Positions 19,776 through 28,391 of a DNA stretch of 34,323 nt are shown in pieces. Made by a program: the position numbers and the translations under genes. Below the pieces are notes generated by a model, which was not told the origin of the DNA, did no database searches, and saw nothing but the letters and a program-made list of their open reading frames with translations. The DNA is from a virus, in IMG/VR virus record IMGVR_UViG_3300048927_000317, positions 1 through 34,323 of that record; one strand, given 5' to 3'. How positions within the stretch are numbered: the stretch's first letter is position 1; every line of letters begins with the position of its first letter.

Positions 19776-20279
19776 TCACGCTCCTACGGGCTTATTGGTC
19801 GAGCCATTGCCCGCCTGCACACCGTTATGAACGTGTTGCATCTGGCTGATGCCACCGGCCACCTGGTCGCCCTGGGAAACGATCTTGCCGGTGGTAGTGA
19901 TCAGCGGTGTGTCGAAGTCCACCGCCGTTTGCGCCTTGACCTTGAGCGTCAACGTCTCGATTTCGATCACCCGGCCGCGCTTGAAATGCAGCTTGTCGCC
20001 TTCGTCGGTGTACAACGCCACTTCACCCGGCGCAGTGTTCTGCAAACGAAAGCGCCGATCCCCGGCGCAAATGATCACCCCGTGGGAACGGTCGCCGCCG
20101 AAGAACGCGGCCAGCACCTCGGCGCCGGCCTGGGGGTTGGACGTGAACCCGTAAGGTTCGAAGTGCTCCATGCCGTCCTTGACTTCGCCGGCCAGCAATT
20201 TGACCTGCATGCCCTGCATTTTTCCGGCGGCGTTGACCAGGCTGACGACGCCGCGCGCCAGTAGATTTTTTAGGCTCAT
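19776..20279 (-). CDS. Baseplate spike protein (Mu gp45/P2 gpV-like)
   Basis: The 167-residue protein forms the membrane-piercing central spike. An OB-like N-terminal domain (AGEVKDGMEHFEPYGFTSNP; FFGGDRSHGVIICAGDRRFR) leads into a beta-helix part (RVIEIETLTLKVKAQTAVDF). The end MQHVHNGVQAGNGSTNKP carries the H-x-H apex motif that binds iron in P2 and Mu spikes. It overlaps the hub gene by one base. Confidence 0.88.
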   Translation of the reverse strand: MSLKNLLARGVVSLVNAAGKMQGMQVKLLAGEVKDGMEHFEPYGFTSNPQAGAEVLAAFFGGDRSHGVIICAGDRRFRLQNTAPGEVALYTDEGDKLHFKRGRVIEIETLTLKVKAQTAVDFDTPLITTTGKIVSQGDQVAGGISQMQHVHNGVQAGNGSTNKPVGA

Positions 20280-21388
20280 TAGTCAGGCTTCCAGTCAGCG
20301 GGGATCAAGTATTCGAAGTTGTCAGCCTTGCCGCCCTTCTTGAGCTTGCGAGCCTTGTGCGGGTCTTTCGGCTCAGGCAGAAAGGCTTCCATCGGCCCCA
20401 CGGTGATGTTGCAAATCGTGCCGCCCTCGTCGAGGACGTATTCGACTTGGCTGATCAACATGTCCCGATCAAAGCCCAGCAAGGGGTCGCGGACGTGGAC
20501 GATGCTGTTAACCGTCCACAGTGCGCCGTTCGACTGCCGCCACCCTTGCACCTTGTATTGCGTCATCAGCGCCTTACCGATGCGGTTGCCGCGCTCCCAG
20601 TTGGCCCGGGCATTGGCCAGTTCGTCGGTCATCTGGCCGCTTTCATGGATCAGCAACACACGACGACGCGGCGACCGTGGATCGGTGACGCTGGCCTGTA
20701 CCTCGGAAGCCTTGTCGGCATCCTCGCTGTCTGCGCGTTTGCGTTGCCCGACCACGCGGTATTCGGAGAACACCCCGGAGAAGTCAAAGCCGGCGCTACC
20801 GGTCAGGATGTTTTCGCCCAGCTCCAGGCGGTCGACCGCGCGGCCACCACTGCCAGGCTCGACGATTACCAGGCGACCTCGGCCGTCATCGGTCGACAGC
20901 AGCCGCGAAAGCGTCAGCAGCCTGTCGATGGACTCGAATACGGTTTCCCCCGGCTCAATGGTGTGATCGGAGATTTTCGACGTCTCGGGCACCTGGCTTA
21001 AGACCTTGATGCCGTACGGCGCGGCCAGCGCCTGAACGATGGCCTGCATGCTCTGCCCGCTCCACTGGCCGGGCTGGTTGACCGCTGAACAGTCGACCAG
21101 ATCCGACGTCAGCGAACGGCCGCTGATGCCCCGGGTTATCTGTCCGGCGTCGTAGCTGACCGGCCGGGCGTAGACATAACCGGTCAACACCAGGTCGGCG
21201 CCGATTCGAACCTCGACCCGGGTACCTTCCTTGATCGGTATTTCCGTGTTCTGCCCGGGCCATTTCCAGGTGATGCCAAGGTTAAAATCCCGCGCCTGGT
21301 TCTCAATGCTTGCGGTAATGCTCACCGTTTTCCAGCCGCCATAATCCAGGCCGTTCGCGGTCAGCGTGACGGCATTGCTATCAGTCAT
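20279..21388 (-). CDS. Baseplate hub protein (Mu gpP/gp44-like)
   Basis: A 369-residue hub homologous to T4 gp27. The N-terminus (WKTVSITASIENQARDFNLG) and VEVRIGADLVLTGYVYARP, then GISGRSLTSDLVDCSA are typical of Mu gp44/P2 gpD. The protein surrounds the spike base and connects tube to wedge. It lies between gpN-like and spike genes as in Mu. Confidence 0.88.
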   Translation of the reverse strand: MTDSNAVTLTANGLDYGGWKTVSITASIENQARDFNLGITWKWPGQNTEIPIKEGTRVEVRIGADLVLTGYVYARPVSYDAGQITRGISGRSLTSDLVDCSAVNQPGQWSGQSMQAIVQALAAPYGIKVLSQVPETSKISDHTIEPGETVFESIDRLLTLSRLLSTDDGRGRLVIVEPGSGGRAVDRLELGENILTGSAGFDFSGVFSEYRVVGQRKRADSEDADKASEVQASVTDPRSPRRRVLLIHESGQMTDELANARANWERGNRIGKALMTQYKVQGWRQSNGALWTVNSIVHVRDPLLGFDRDMLISQVEYVLDEGGTICNITVGPMEAFLPEPKDPHKARKLKKGGKADNFEYLIPADWKPD

Positions 21389-21393
21389 CGGGT

Positions 21394-22635
21394 TTACTCC
21401 TGGGCGACTTGCAACGGCAGCGGAGGCAAAAAGCCCGGATGGGCTACCGCGTTACGGGTAACGATTTCGTCAGCCCGGGTTGCATCCCCGAACTGCCGAT
21501 AGGCCAGCACGACCGCAGGCAAGCTCTGCTTAGGCGTGACCGTGACCATACGAACGCTGGCCCGGGCCACTTCGGTCAAATGCGCCTTGACCAGCTTGCG
21601 CACGCTTTCCAGGCGTTCGAAGTGCTGGAAAGGCGCCACCAGGGCGGCTTCCCATAACGCCGCCACTAGCGCATCACGCACCACCACGACGTCAGCGGCC
21701 GCCGGCACCTCGGGCCGCTGGATCGGTGCCGCGCCTTGCTGGGCAACAGTCGGCACACCAGGCAGCGGCGCCGCCGGCAACACCACCGGCATAACTGCCA
21801 CCGTTCGCACGGCCAAGACGATCAGCACTTCGCGCACCAGATCCCGGGTAGCCTGAACGGCCGCTACCGTTTCCACGCCGCCTGTAGGTGGCGGCAAGGC
21901 GGCAATGGCTTGGGCGCTTTCAACCTGGCTACTTGCCTGGCGTTTGGATGAACTGAAACGGTCAAACTCTGCGTCGACGCCAGAGAACTGCGCGTCCAGC
22001 ATGTCCGCCAGGCTGTCGGGGAAATTCATCACCATGTCAGCCAAACCGGCCACCGAACCGATTAGGTCCGCGACCTGGCCAACTTCGCGCTGGATTGCCA
22101 TTTGCACACCGGCTAAACCGTTTTGCAGGGCAACAATGCTCAGCTTCGCCTTGTTCACCAGAGCCATGGTTTGCTTGTAGCGCCGGACCACCGAGTCGAG
22201 CAGGCTTTCGTTCTCGTCTTCCAATTGACGCGACGTGTTCGGCACGCCGGCCGGGTAGCCCTTTTCCCCGTCCTCAACGAAAGTCAGGTCGAAGACGACC
22301 ATGCCGCCGTCACGACGGGCATGCACCACTTCGCAATCCGTCGCGGTGACGGTCATTCGCCCAAACCAGGGATGGATCAACACCCCAGGCCCGGGCGTGT
22401 TCAGCGCGTGCAGCAAGTTGTCGCGCTGAAAAAAACAGTCGTCGCCAATGACAAAACCGCTTTGCTTGATGATCCGGGTTTTCTCGCCCAGGTCTTCGAC
22501 CATCGGTTTGTTGCGCTGGGGATACTCGTGCGTTTGCGTTCGGCGCCCGACCGGCGTGCTGTCCGAGTCGACCCAAAAGGGCACGCCTCGGAAGGACGCC
22601 GGCTGTAACTCGTCGCGCCAGGTCTTGTCCGTCAT
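21394..22635 (-). CDS. Mu gpN-like tail/baseplate protein (DNA circularisation family)
   Basis: 413 residues. The N-terminal domain (WRDELQPASFRGVPFWVDSD, then RTQTHEYPQRNKPMVEDLG and VIHPWFGRMTVTATDCEVVH-like sequence) matches the 'DNA circularisation protein N-terminal' family, which in Mu-like phages is the gpN baseplate protein between tape measure and hub. The C-terminal half is Ala-rich and helical. The historic family name should not be taken as a DNA function. Palindrome site 12 lies near the C-terminus. Confidence 0.85.
   Translation of the reverse strand: MTDKTWRDELQPASFRGVPFWVDSDSTPVGRRTQTHEYPQRNKPMVEDLGEKTRIIKQSGFVIGDDCFFQRDNLLHALNTPGPGVLIHPWFGRMTVTATDCEVVHARRDGGMVVFDLTFVEDGEKGYPAGVPNTSRQLEDENESLLDSVVRRYKQTMALVNKAKLSIVALQNGLAGVQMAIQREVGQVADLIGSVAGLADMVMNFPDSLADMLDAQFSGVDAEFDRFSSSKRQASSQVESAQAIAALPPPTGGVETVAAVQATRDLVREVLIVLAVRTVAVMPVVLPAAPLPGVPTVAQQGAAPIQRPEVPAAADVVVVRDALVAALWEAALVAPFQHFERLESVRKLVKAHLTEVARASVRMVTVTPKQSLPAVVLAYRQFGDATRADEIVTRNAVAHPGFLPPLPLQVAQE
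21450..21463. repeat. GTTAC palindrome site 12
   Basis: CGTTACGGGTAACG, perfect arms, lies in the 3' end of the gpN-like gene, 62 bases before the hub start. Confidence 0.75.
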
Positions 22636-22640
22636 CGGGG

Positions 22641-24680
22641 TTATTCCTGCTTGGAAAGGCTGCGCGTGCCAACCTGAGACTTGACCTGCAAGCCGGGTTG
22701 ATTGGTTTTGGTGGACTCCACGCGCAGACCGCCCGGCGCGTTCTCAAAGCGCAGCAACAAGGCACCGTCCAGGTTGGTGCGCTGATTGGCAGCGGTTTGC
22801 TGATTGAGCGAGCCAGGCGCCTGTAGCAGCGCCTTGGGATCCAGTCCCCCACCTTGGGTTAGGTTGCGCTGGGCCTGGAGACTGCGGGCGTTCTCCGGCG
22901 CTCCAGGTTGCAAGAAACTACCGTCGCCGCCACCGGGGCCGGCATTGCGCTCGCGCTGCTCCGCCGCCCAGGTGTCGACATTGGTTTTCGCCGTGGCAAT
23001 GATCCCCGGGCCATCCTTGCCGCCACCGAAGAAACTCAGGATCGGTTCCAGGATTGGCGCGATGCCATCCCACAAGTCTTGGAAAAATTGCTTGATCGGC
23101 GACCAGTATTTAACGAGCTGGCCCAGCGGCGACCATTCGAAAATAGCGCCCATGAAATCCATGAACGGCGTGGTGTAAGCCTTGATCAATTCCCACAGCG
23201 AACCGAAGAACTCCGACAGCGCGCCCCAGTTATTCACCACCAGGGCAATGGGCGTATAGGCCGCAAAGGTTTTCAGCACGTCCCACAACACCAGGGCCGG
23301 CGCGCGGATGCGCTCCCAAACGGCCTGGAAGAATGGCGCGACAGTTTGCCAATTCCCCATCAGCAAGCCCGCTGCAATGGCAATTCCCCGCACCACCAGA
23401 CCAATCGGACTCATGGTGGCCACTGCGTTCATTACGCCCAGGGCGACGGTTGACGCGACGGTTGCAATCCGAAGGATTCCGAAGCCCACCGCAGCACCAA
23501 TCAAGCCCTTGATCAGCCAGGGATTGGCCTCTGCCAGCTCTGACACACCGCTGATCAGCGGGCCGACCTGGGCCAGGAAGTCGTTAAACGGTGGCAACAG
23601 CGCCGAGCCGACCGCGATACCCAACCCCGTGACGCGGTTCTGGAGAAGTTGCACCGCGTTCGCCGTAGTGGCCGAACGTGAGGCGTATTCCCTTTCCATC
23701 GAACCGGCGTATTCCTGTTCGTTGCGCACAAGCGCCATGTTCTTTTGCAGCGTGTCCAGGTTGGTCAGCAGCGGCGCGATGGCCCCTACCGATTCCTTGC
23801 CAAACAACTGGGTCAGAACAGCGGCCTGCTTGCTTTTCTCGACCTTGGCAATCGACTTAAGCACCTTGTTAATGGTGCCCTCTGAATCCGTCGACATGCC
23901 TTTTGCAATGTCCGCCGAGTCCAGGCGCAACGCCTTAAAAGCTTCCTTCTGCGCCTTGGTGGCCGCCGTGCCCGACGTCAAGGTCAGGGCAAAGTTTTTC
24001 ATGCCCGTCGCGGCGACGTCCTCGGCGATCCCCACACCGGCCAACGCGGCGCCCATCGCGGCAATCTGGCCGGCGTTAAGGCCGGCAATTTCACCCAGTG
24101 GACCAATGGCGGTCACGATCTTGGAGATTTGCCCGGTGCTGGCCGCCCCGGTGTTGCCGAGTTGGTTAATCTTGTCCGCCAGGCTAACGACCTGCTCCTG
24201 GTTCAACTTAAACGCGGTTCGCCACTTCGCCATCATCGAGCCGGATTCCTCGGCTGTCTGATCGAAAGCTACGCCCATCTTTACCGCGTCTTCGGCAAAC
24301 TTATTCAGCTCGGCCCGGGCAATGCCCGACTGGCCGCCGGCCGCGACAATTGCCGCAATGCCCTCGGCCGACATGGGCAAGCGTTCCGACAGGTCAAGCA
24401 CGTCCTTGCTCATTTGCTTGAACTGTTGCGGCGTGTCGAAGTTAACCACCTTCTTCACGTCGGCCATGGCACTCTCAAAGCCAATAGCAGCTTTGACACC
24501 CATGACAAACGGCGCAGCCATCGCGCCGCCCTGGAGCGCTTCCATAAAACTGATTTTGCCAAGACCGGAACTATTGAGTTGCTTGCGCAACCCCATGGCG
24601 TTTTTACGAACACCACTGAGCATCGGCGACAGTTTATCGACGCCGGTAATAAGCGCCTTTAACTGGAACTTATCGGACAT
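22641..24680 (-). CDS. Tape measure protein
   Basis: 679 residues, with a tail length expected to be moderate. The N-terminal third has the PhageMin_Tail pattern (GFESAMADVKKVVNFDTPQQ; LPMSAEGIAAIVAAGGQSGI; AFDQTAEESGSMMAKW). Hydrophobic stretches at about residues 390-450 (LIKGLIGAAVGFGILRIATV, then GIAIAAGLLMG) may form a membrane pore during DNA entry. The C-terminus is Gln/Gly/Pro-rich. Its ATG overlaps the stop of the frameshifted chaperone (TAATG). Confidence 0.92.
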   Translation of the reverse strand: MSDKFQLKALITGVDKLSPMLSGVRKNAMGLRKQLNSSGLGKISFMEALQGGAMAAPFVMGVKAAIGFESAMADVKKVVNFDTPQQFKQMSKDVLDLSERLPMSAEGIAAIVAAGGQSGIARAELNKFAEDAVKMGVAFDQTAEESGSMMAKWRTAFKLNQEQVVSLADKINQLGNTGAASTGQISKIVTAIGPLGEIAGLNAGQIAAMGAALAGVGIAEDVAATGMKNFALTLTSGTAATKAQKEAFKALRLDSADIAKGMSTDSEGTINKVLKSIAKVEKSKQAAVLTQLFGKESVGAIAPLLTNLDTLQKNMALVRNEQEYAGSMEREYASRSATTANAVQLLQNRVTGLGIAVGSALLPPFNDFLAQVGPLISGVSELAEANPWLIKGLIGAAVGFGILRIATVASTVALGVMNAVATMSPIGLVVRGIAIAAGLLMGNWQTVAPFFQAVWERIRAPALVLWDVLKTFAAYTPIALVVNNWGALSEFFGSLWELIKAYTTPFMDFMGAIFEWSPLGQLVKYWSPIKQFFQDLWDGIAPILEPILSFFGGGKDGPGIIATAKTNVDTWAAEQRERNAGPGGGDGSFLQPGAPENARSLQAQRNLTQGGGLDPKALLQAPGSLNQQTAANQRTNLDGALLLRFENAPGGLRVESTKTNQPGLQVKSQVGTRSLSKQE

Positions 24681-24849
24681 TATTCCACCCGTTGTTCTTG
24701 CAAGATCCGGTGCGCGTGTTCGTAACTTTCAAACAACACGTCGAGGGGCCGACCCATCATTGATTCAGGGTCGGTTTTCCAGAAGTAAGCCAGGTCATAG
24801 ACCAGGGCCGTCAGGTCGTCGGTTCTTCCGATCCATTCGACAGGAAAAA
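24680..24849 (-). CDS. Frameshift extension of the tail chaperone (GpE-like)
   Basis: This frame lacks its own good start but continues the chaperone after a -1 shift. From CCT at 24844 it reads PVEWIGRTDDLTALVYDLAY, then FWKTDPESMMGRPLDVLFES and ends at TAA 24680-24682, overlapping the tape-measure ATG. The W-rich start is like GpE extensions. The fusion product would have about 144 residues. Mu gp41/gp42 use the same arrangement. The fusion recruits monomers of tube protein to the tape measure. Confidence 0.8.
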
Positions 24850-25113
24850 ACCAGTCACCAGCCAGGCCAGGTTATTCAGGTCGACCAAAGACAATTGTTC
24901 GACCGAGCCTTGCGGAATGGCCGCGCAGACCGTCAGATATTTGCAGGTCGCTTCCATGTCCGGCACCGGCATGTTGTTGTCGCCCAGGACATACGGCAGC
25001 ACCTTGATCGCGCGAATCTCCTGGACGGTTGGGCGGCGCAACTCCAGCGCGGTCAGTTCTTCGCCGTGTGCTTTGATCGGCGTCTTGAGTTTTACGATTT
25101 GTTTATCTGCCAT
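24811..25113 (-). CDS. Tail assembly chaperone (Mu gp41-like)
   Basis: The 100-residue unshifted form. ATG 25113 overlaps the tube stop (TAATG) and has GGAGA nine bases upstream; the slightly longer alternative is less likely. The pattern LKTPIKAHGEELTALELRRP with VQEIRAIKVLPYV and the C-terminal LNNLAWLVTGFFLS matches Mu gp41/phage tail assembly E families. Near its end lies the slippery T-TTT-TTC in zero frame. Confidence 0.88.
   Translation of the reverse strand: MADKQIVKLKTPIKAHGEELTALELRRPTVQEIRAIKVLPYVLGDNNMPVPDMEATCKYLTVCAAIPQGSVEQLSLVDLNNLAWLVTGFFLSNGSEEPTT
24844..24850 (-). promoter_or_regulatory. Slippery heptamer for -1 frameshift
   Basis: T-TTT-TTC read in the chaperone frame (T24850, TTT 24849-24847, TTC 24846-24844). 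It fits the X-XXY-YYZ rule and lies 30-odd bases before the zero-frame stop at 24811. Confidence 0.82.
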
Positions 25114-25460
25114 TACTGCCAATCTCCGTTAATGCCTTCGAACTTGAGGCTGAGTTTTCCGTCGTCGCCATTAACCGTGGCGTCGTCGACCATGTAAGCG
25201 CCGCTCAATACATAGCTACTGCCGTCTTTAAATTCGGCAGTAACGGTCATATTGGTGGCCGTGGTGATTTTGCTGATATCCAGACCAGGCGTTTTCACCG
25301 CGTCAACTTTGATGGACGGGATTACGTCTTCTTCCTTGAAGTAACCCTTAACAATGGTTTCGCGTTTAACTTTGGAAATAGGGCATTCCACACCGCCCGT
25401 AATTACCAATTGGTCGCCATCGACTTTGATGTAGCAAGTACCAGCAACTTTCTGGCCCAT
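25113..25460 (-). CDS. Tail tube protein (Mu gpM-like)
   Basis: The 115-residue protein has the opening MGQKVAGTCYIKVDGDQLVI and GGVECPISKVKRETIVKGYF with a beta-rich rest ending in GDDGKLSLKFEGINGDW, as in Mu tail tube proteins. It polymerises into the inner tube. A terminator upstream between sheath and tube would give separate control. Confidence 0.92.
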   Translation of the reverse strand: MGQKVAGTCYIKVDGDQLVITGGVECPISKVKRETIVKGYFKEEDVIPSIKVDAVKTPGLDISKITTATNMTVTAEFKDGSSYVLSGAYMVDDATVNGDDGKLSLKFEGINGDWQ

Positions 25461-25474
25461 AAATAATTCCCACT

Positions 25475-25497
25475 AAAAAGCCCGCACAGGGCGGGCT
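25475..25497 (-). terminator. Terminator between sheath and tube genes
   Basis: Arms AGCCCGC (25479-25485) and GCGGGCT (25491-25497), five-base loop; leftward T run at 25479-25475. It lies within the late operon, so it must be partial or antiterminated. Confidence 0.82.
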
Positions 25498-25514
25498 AGT
25501 TGTTCTGAATCGGC

Positions 25515-27011
25515 TTACGCCGCGTCGGGGTACTGCAAACGGAACTGGTACAGCAACGCGAACACGCGCAACTGATTGACCAGATCCGGCGGGAACAACA
25601 CGTTGAGCCGATTCGGATTGTCGGCCGCGCGCTCAACAATCAAATTCGCCTTGAACAGGTCCATGTTCTCAACGATGCCGGCGCGCTCCAGTTCACCGTA
25701 GGCCGCGATCAGCTCGCCACGGATCACCAGCGGCGTGACGATGGCCTGGCCTGGGCCGAAGTTGGTGCCGTCGTTGGCCAGCTTGTGGCGGCCGTACTTG
25801 CTGGTGATGCGCGATTGCAAAGCGCGCAGCACGTAGGCCGATTGGTGCAGCGGCTCACTGTCCAGGTAAGAGTCATCCGCCTGGCCGTATGCGTTGCGCT
25901 GGTAGGTCGTGACGGCGCGCTGGATCCGCACCAGGCTCCCGCTGTAGGTAAACGCGGCAATACCACTGCTCAGCAGCGACTGCGCTTCATCGAGCATGAA
26001 CCGATCACTGGCCGGCGCCGGATCGATCCCCGGCAGCGCGCCGGTCTGCGTTGGCCGGGCCGGGTCGGCACTGATAAACACCGCCGTACGCGCAGCGAAC
26101 TGCGCGGCAAACTCCCAAACCGGCTGGGGCACGGTCGGTTCCATGCCGGCAATGCTCATGTGCGGGTCATTGCGCAGGCGGCCCGCTGCCACCAACTGGC
26201 CCAGGGTGCCGCGCTTGGCGCTGTAGACATGCCCCCAAATCTGCTTGGCCCAGGACCAGCGACCGGCCGTATCGTTCATCACGTCGCGCCAGGCGTCCAG
26301 CGAGGCCGTATCCGTCCAGGGCTGGGCAATGAACTCGAAAGGTTCGTCACCCAGGGCGGCCAGCGCTGCCGTCATGTTCGGTGTGCCGACGCCGCCGGCC
26401 ATGTCGGACAGGGCGACCGTCAGACCGGCCGGCGTAGTTTCGCCATTGACCCGGCCCAGGCGATTCAACGCCAGGGAAATATCGTTGCCCAGCTCGCCTT
26501 TGAATTTGCAGGTCAGCGTGACCACGCCGTCGACGGCTGCCGCCTTCACTGGCAGATCAATCGCTTCATTGATGGCATTGACTAGCGCGGTCGCCACCAC
26601 TGACGCGGCGGCCTGCTCAGGAACGATCGAACTCACCCGCTTGCCGGCCACGTACAGATTGAGCAAGCCGGCTTGGGTCGCCGTGCCCGTTACGGTAACG
26701 GTGGCTTTCGCCGCCGTGCCGGTTTCGACTTTCAACGGCAGGCACCAGACCTCACCGACGACATCAAGGTCGCGGTGCAGCTTGTGCATGGCGGCCAGCA
26801 TCGAGCCATGGCCGCCAATGTCCTTGGCTTGCGACGTGCGCGACACCAGCACCAGACTACCGATATCGTCACTGGTGGCGTCATCGTTGACCTGAGCGAC
26901 GATCAGGCGGCGTAGCGACGACGTGGCGCTGTTGGCCATGGAGTTATCAATTTCCGCATAGAACAGCGGGACGCGGATATCGCTCGGAATGTTGCTGAAT
27001 CCGACGCTCAT
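25515..27011 (-). CDS. Contractile tail sheath protein (Mu gpL-like)
   Basis: 498 residues. The start VGFSNIPSDIRVPLFYAEID and LRRLIVAQVNDDATSDD match Mu gpL-type sheath subunits, as does DRFMLDEAQSLLSSGIAAFT and the C-terminal LNVLFPPDLVNQLRVFALLY. It forms the contractile outer sheath that drives the tube through the envelope. This classifies the virion as a myophage although the head genes are HK97-like. The ATG overlaps the upstream stop (ATGA). Palindrome site 13 lies within. Confidence 0.93.
   Translation of the reverse strand: MSVGFSNIPSDIRVPLFYAEIDNSMANSATSSLRRLIVAQVNDDATSDDIGSLVLVSRTSQAKDIGGHGSMLAAMHKLHRDLDVVGEVWCLPLKVETGTAAKATVTVTGTATQAGLLNLYVAGKRVSSIVPEQAAASVVATALVNAINEAIDLPVKAAAVDGVVTLTCKFKGELGNDISLALNRLGRVNGETTPAGLTVALSDMAGGVGTPNMTAALAALGDEPFEFIAQPWTDTASLDAWRDVMNDTAGRWSWAKQIWGHVYSAKRGTLGQLVAAGRLRNDPHMSIAGMEPTVPQPVWEFAAQFAARTAVFISADPARPTQTGALPGIDPAPASDRFMLDEAQSLLSSGIAAFTYSGSLVRIQRAVTTYQRNAYGQADDSYLDSEPLHQSAYVLRALQSRITSKYGRHKLANDGTNFGPGQAIVTPLVIRGELIAAYGELERAGIVENMDLFKANLIVERAADNPNRLNVLFPPDLVNQLRVFALLYQFRLQYPDAA
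26688..26700. repeat. GTTAC palindrome site 13
   Basis: CGTTACGGTAACG, perfect arms around a 1 bp centre, inside the sheath gene. Confidence 0.7.
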
Positions 27012-27211
27012 GGTGCAATGCCCTCAGCGGTGGCGGCCTTGGCCTTTTTGGGTTTGGGGTCTTCGGCCTGCTCGGCGTCGCCCGCTTTGATCCGGCGTTG
27101 CCAATAGACACTGTTCGTCACCCAGGCGCCGACCTCGGGCAACAGCGCGTTGCCGTTGCCTGGATCGGGGCACGCCCGACCGGCGACCGGCTTTAGGAAA
27201 AGTCGATTCAC
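27008..27211 (-). CDS. DUF2635 protein (Mu gp38-like)
   Basis: 67 residues with the family pattern LKPVAGRACPDPGNG, LLPEVGAWVTNSVYWQRRIK and AGDAEQAED. This small protein lies just upstream of the sheath in Mu-like phages. Function is unknown. ATGA overlaps join it to both neighbours. Confidence 0.85.
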   Translation of the reverse strand: MNRLFLKPVAGRACPDPGNGNALLPEVGAWVTNSVYWQRRIKAGDAEQAEDPKPKKAKAATAEGIAP

Positions 27212-27816
27212 GGTTGCAGATCCTCGCTTGCTTTGATTTCGATCCGGCCGTCAGGGCCAGTCGGGGATAGGTTTTTGTCGAACATGGGGTCGACAAAATC
27301 GACGTCATAATCGACGCCTTCAAACGGCTTTAGGCCGTCCAGTTCTTGTTCATGCCAGGTTTCAGCCGGTGGCATCGGCGCCCCTGGTGCCGGCGGGTTG
27401 CGGCCTAACTGAAACTCGGTAAAGAAGCGAAACCGGTACACCGCTTTACTGCGATTGATCAGCATCAAGGCGCTGCTGTCGTACTGGATCGGATCGCCAT
27501 CGGCGCCAGGGCTAAACCCCACGATGGCCCGCCACAGCTCAGCCCGCAGGTCGTGCAAGGCATCGGCGGCGGACTGCCCGCGTTCGTCCTGGTTGAACAC
27601 TTCGACGCACACGTCGAACTGATCGCGCACCACTTGGCGAATAGTGTTTTGGGTGTCAGAAGGGTCGGCATCATCACCCAGCACCACCACATAGGCCGCC
27701 GGCATGTCAGCCTTTGATACCTCCTTGGTCGGATCCCAATCGAGCGCACCGAATACCCGGCGCGCCAGGGTTGGGCACTGCTGACGCATGTGCCGGATTA
27801 GCGGGGTTAAACGCAT
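27208..27816 (-). CDS. Tail terminator protein (Mu gp37-like)
   Basis: 202 residues from ATG 27816; ATG 27834 is also possible. The sequence (RLTPLIRHMRQQCPTLARRV; PAAYVVVLGDDADPSDTQNT; VRDQFDVCVEVFNQDERG) fits the Mu gp37/tail-terminator family. It caps the tail tube and joins it to the head. The C-terminal 60 residues are an acidic extension. The earlier frame to 27975 is rejected because it crosses a terminator and the upstream gene. Confidence 0.78.
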   Translation of the reverse strand: MRLTPLIRHMRQQCPTLARRVFGALDWDPTKEVSKADMPAAYVVVLGDDADPSDTQNTIRQVVRDQFDVCVEVFNQDERGQSAADALHDLRAELWRAIVGFSPGADGDPIQYDSSALMLINRSKAVYRFRFFTEFQLGRNPPAPGAPMPPAETWHEQELDGLKPFEGVDYDVDFVDPMFDKNLSPTGPDGRIEIKASEDLQP

Positions 27817-27834
27817 GGTTGAAATTCCAGGCAT

Positions 27835-27857
27835 AAAAAAACCCCGGGATTCGGGGC
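27835..27857 (-). terminator. Terminator between head-completion and tail genes
   Basis: Arms CCCCG (27842-27846) and CGGGG (27852-27856), five-base loop, then seven T leftward (27841-27835). It separates the head and tail modules. Confidence 0.8.
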
Positions 27858-27872
27858 TTGGGTTGAAGGGCA

Positions 27873-28391
27873 TTACAACGCGCTGGCAAATGCGTCGTTG
27901 AGGATCTTTTGAACGTCTGACTTCGCATCCTGCAGGGCGTCTGTCATGTAGTTGTCGCGCGGCGCAATCCGCCATCCGCCGGCCTTACGCGCCGTGATCA
28001 GGTCGGCCCGCTCACCACGGGCGCGCCGGTTGCTTTTGCCGTGCCCTTTGCCCGGGGCCAAAGGCTTTACCTTGCTGCCCTGCTTTACGCCGTAGTGCAG
28101 GAAGGCCGGATAATAGGCCGTCATGCCGCTGGTCATTTGCGGGGCAACCTTGACCAGGAAGCCGGCCCGGGACACCTTGAAACCGATGGAATGCACCAGC
28201 TCCGAAGTGCGGTTGACCGGGTAGCCAGATTCGCCCCGAGACAGCACCAGGTTCATTTGCGCGCGCTGCGTGACCAGCAAGCCCGCCTTGCGCATACCGG
28301 CGCGGATCTTGCGTTTATCGAAGGCTTCGCGCTCGAACTTGTCGAAGCCCTCAACGTGCAGATAACCGTCAATCGAAACCGAGTTAGCCAT
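27873..28391 (-). CDS. HK97 gp10-like head-tail joining protein
   Basis: 172 residues. ATG 28391 overlaps the upstream stop by eight bases. The pattern VEGFDKFEREAFDKRKIRAG, then KAGLLVTQRAQMNLV and the YYPAFLHYGVKQGSK with basic GKGHGKSNRRARG segments matches the HK97 gp10 neck family. It sits between connector and tail terminator. Palindrome site 14 lies 16 bases upstream of its start. Confidence 0.82.
   Translation of the reverse strand: MANSVSIDGYLHVEGFDKFEREAFDKRKIRAGMRKAGLLVTQRAQMNLVLSRGESGYPVNRTSELVHSIGFKVSRAGFLVKVAPQMTSGMTAYYPAFLHYGVKQGSKVKPLAPGKGHGKSNRRARGERADLITARKAGGWRIAPRDNYMTDALQDAKSDVQKILNDAFASAL

Noticed and set aside
22310-22852. 180-codon minus-strand frame across the gpN/tape-measure junction
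   Set aside because: It overlaps two genes with strong family matches in another frame.
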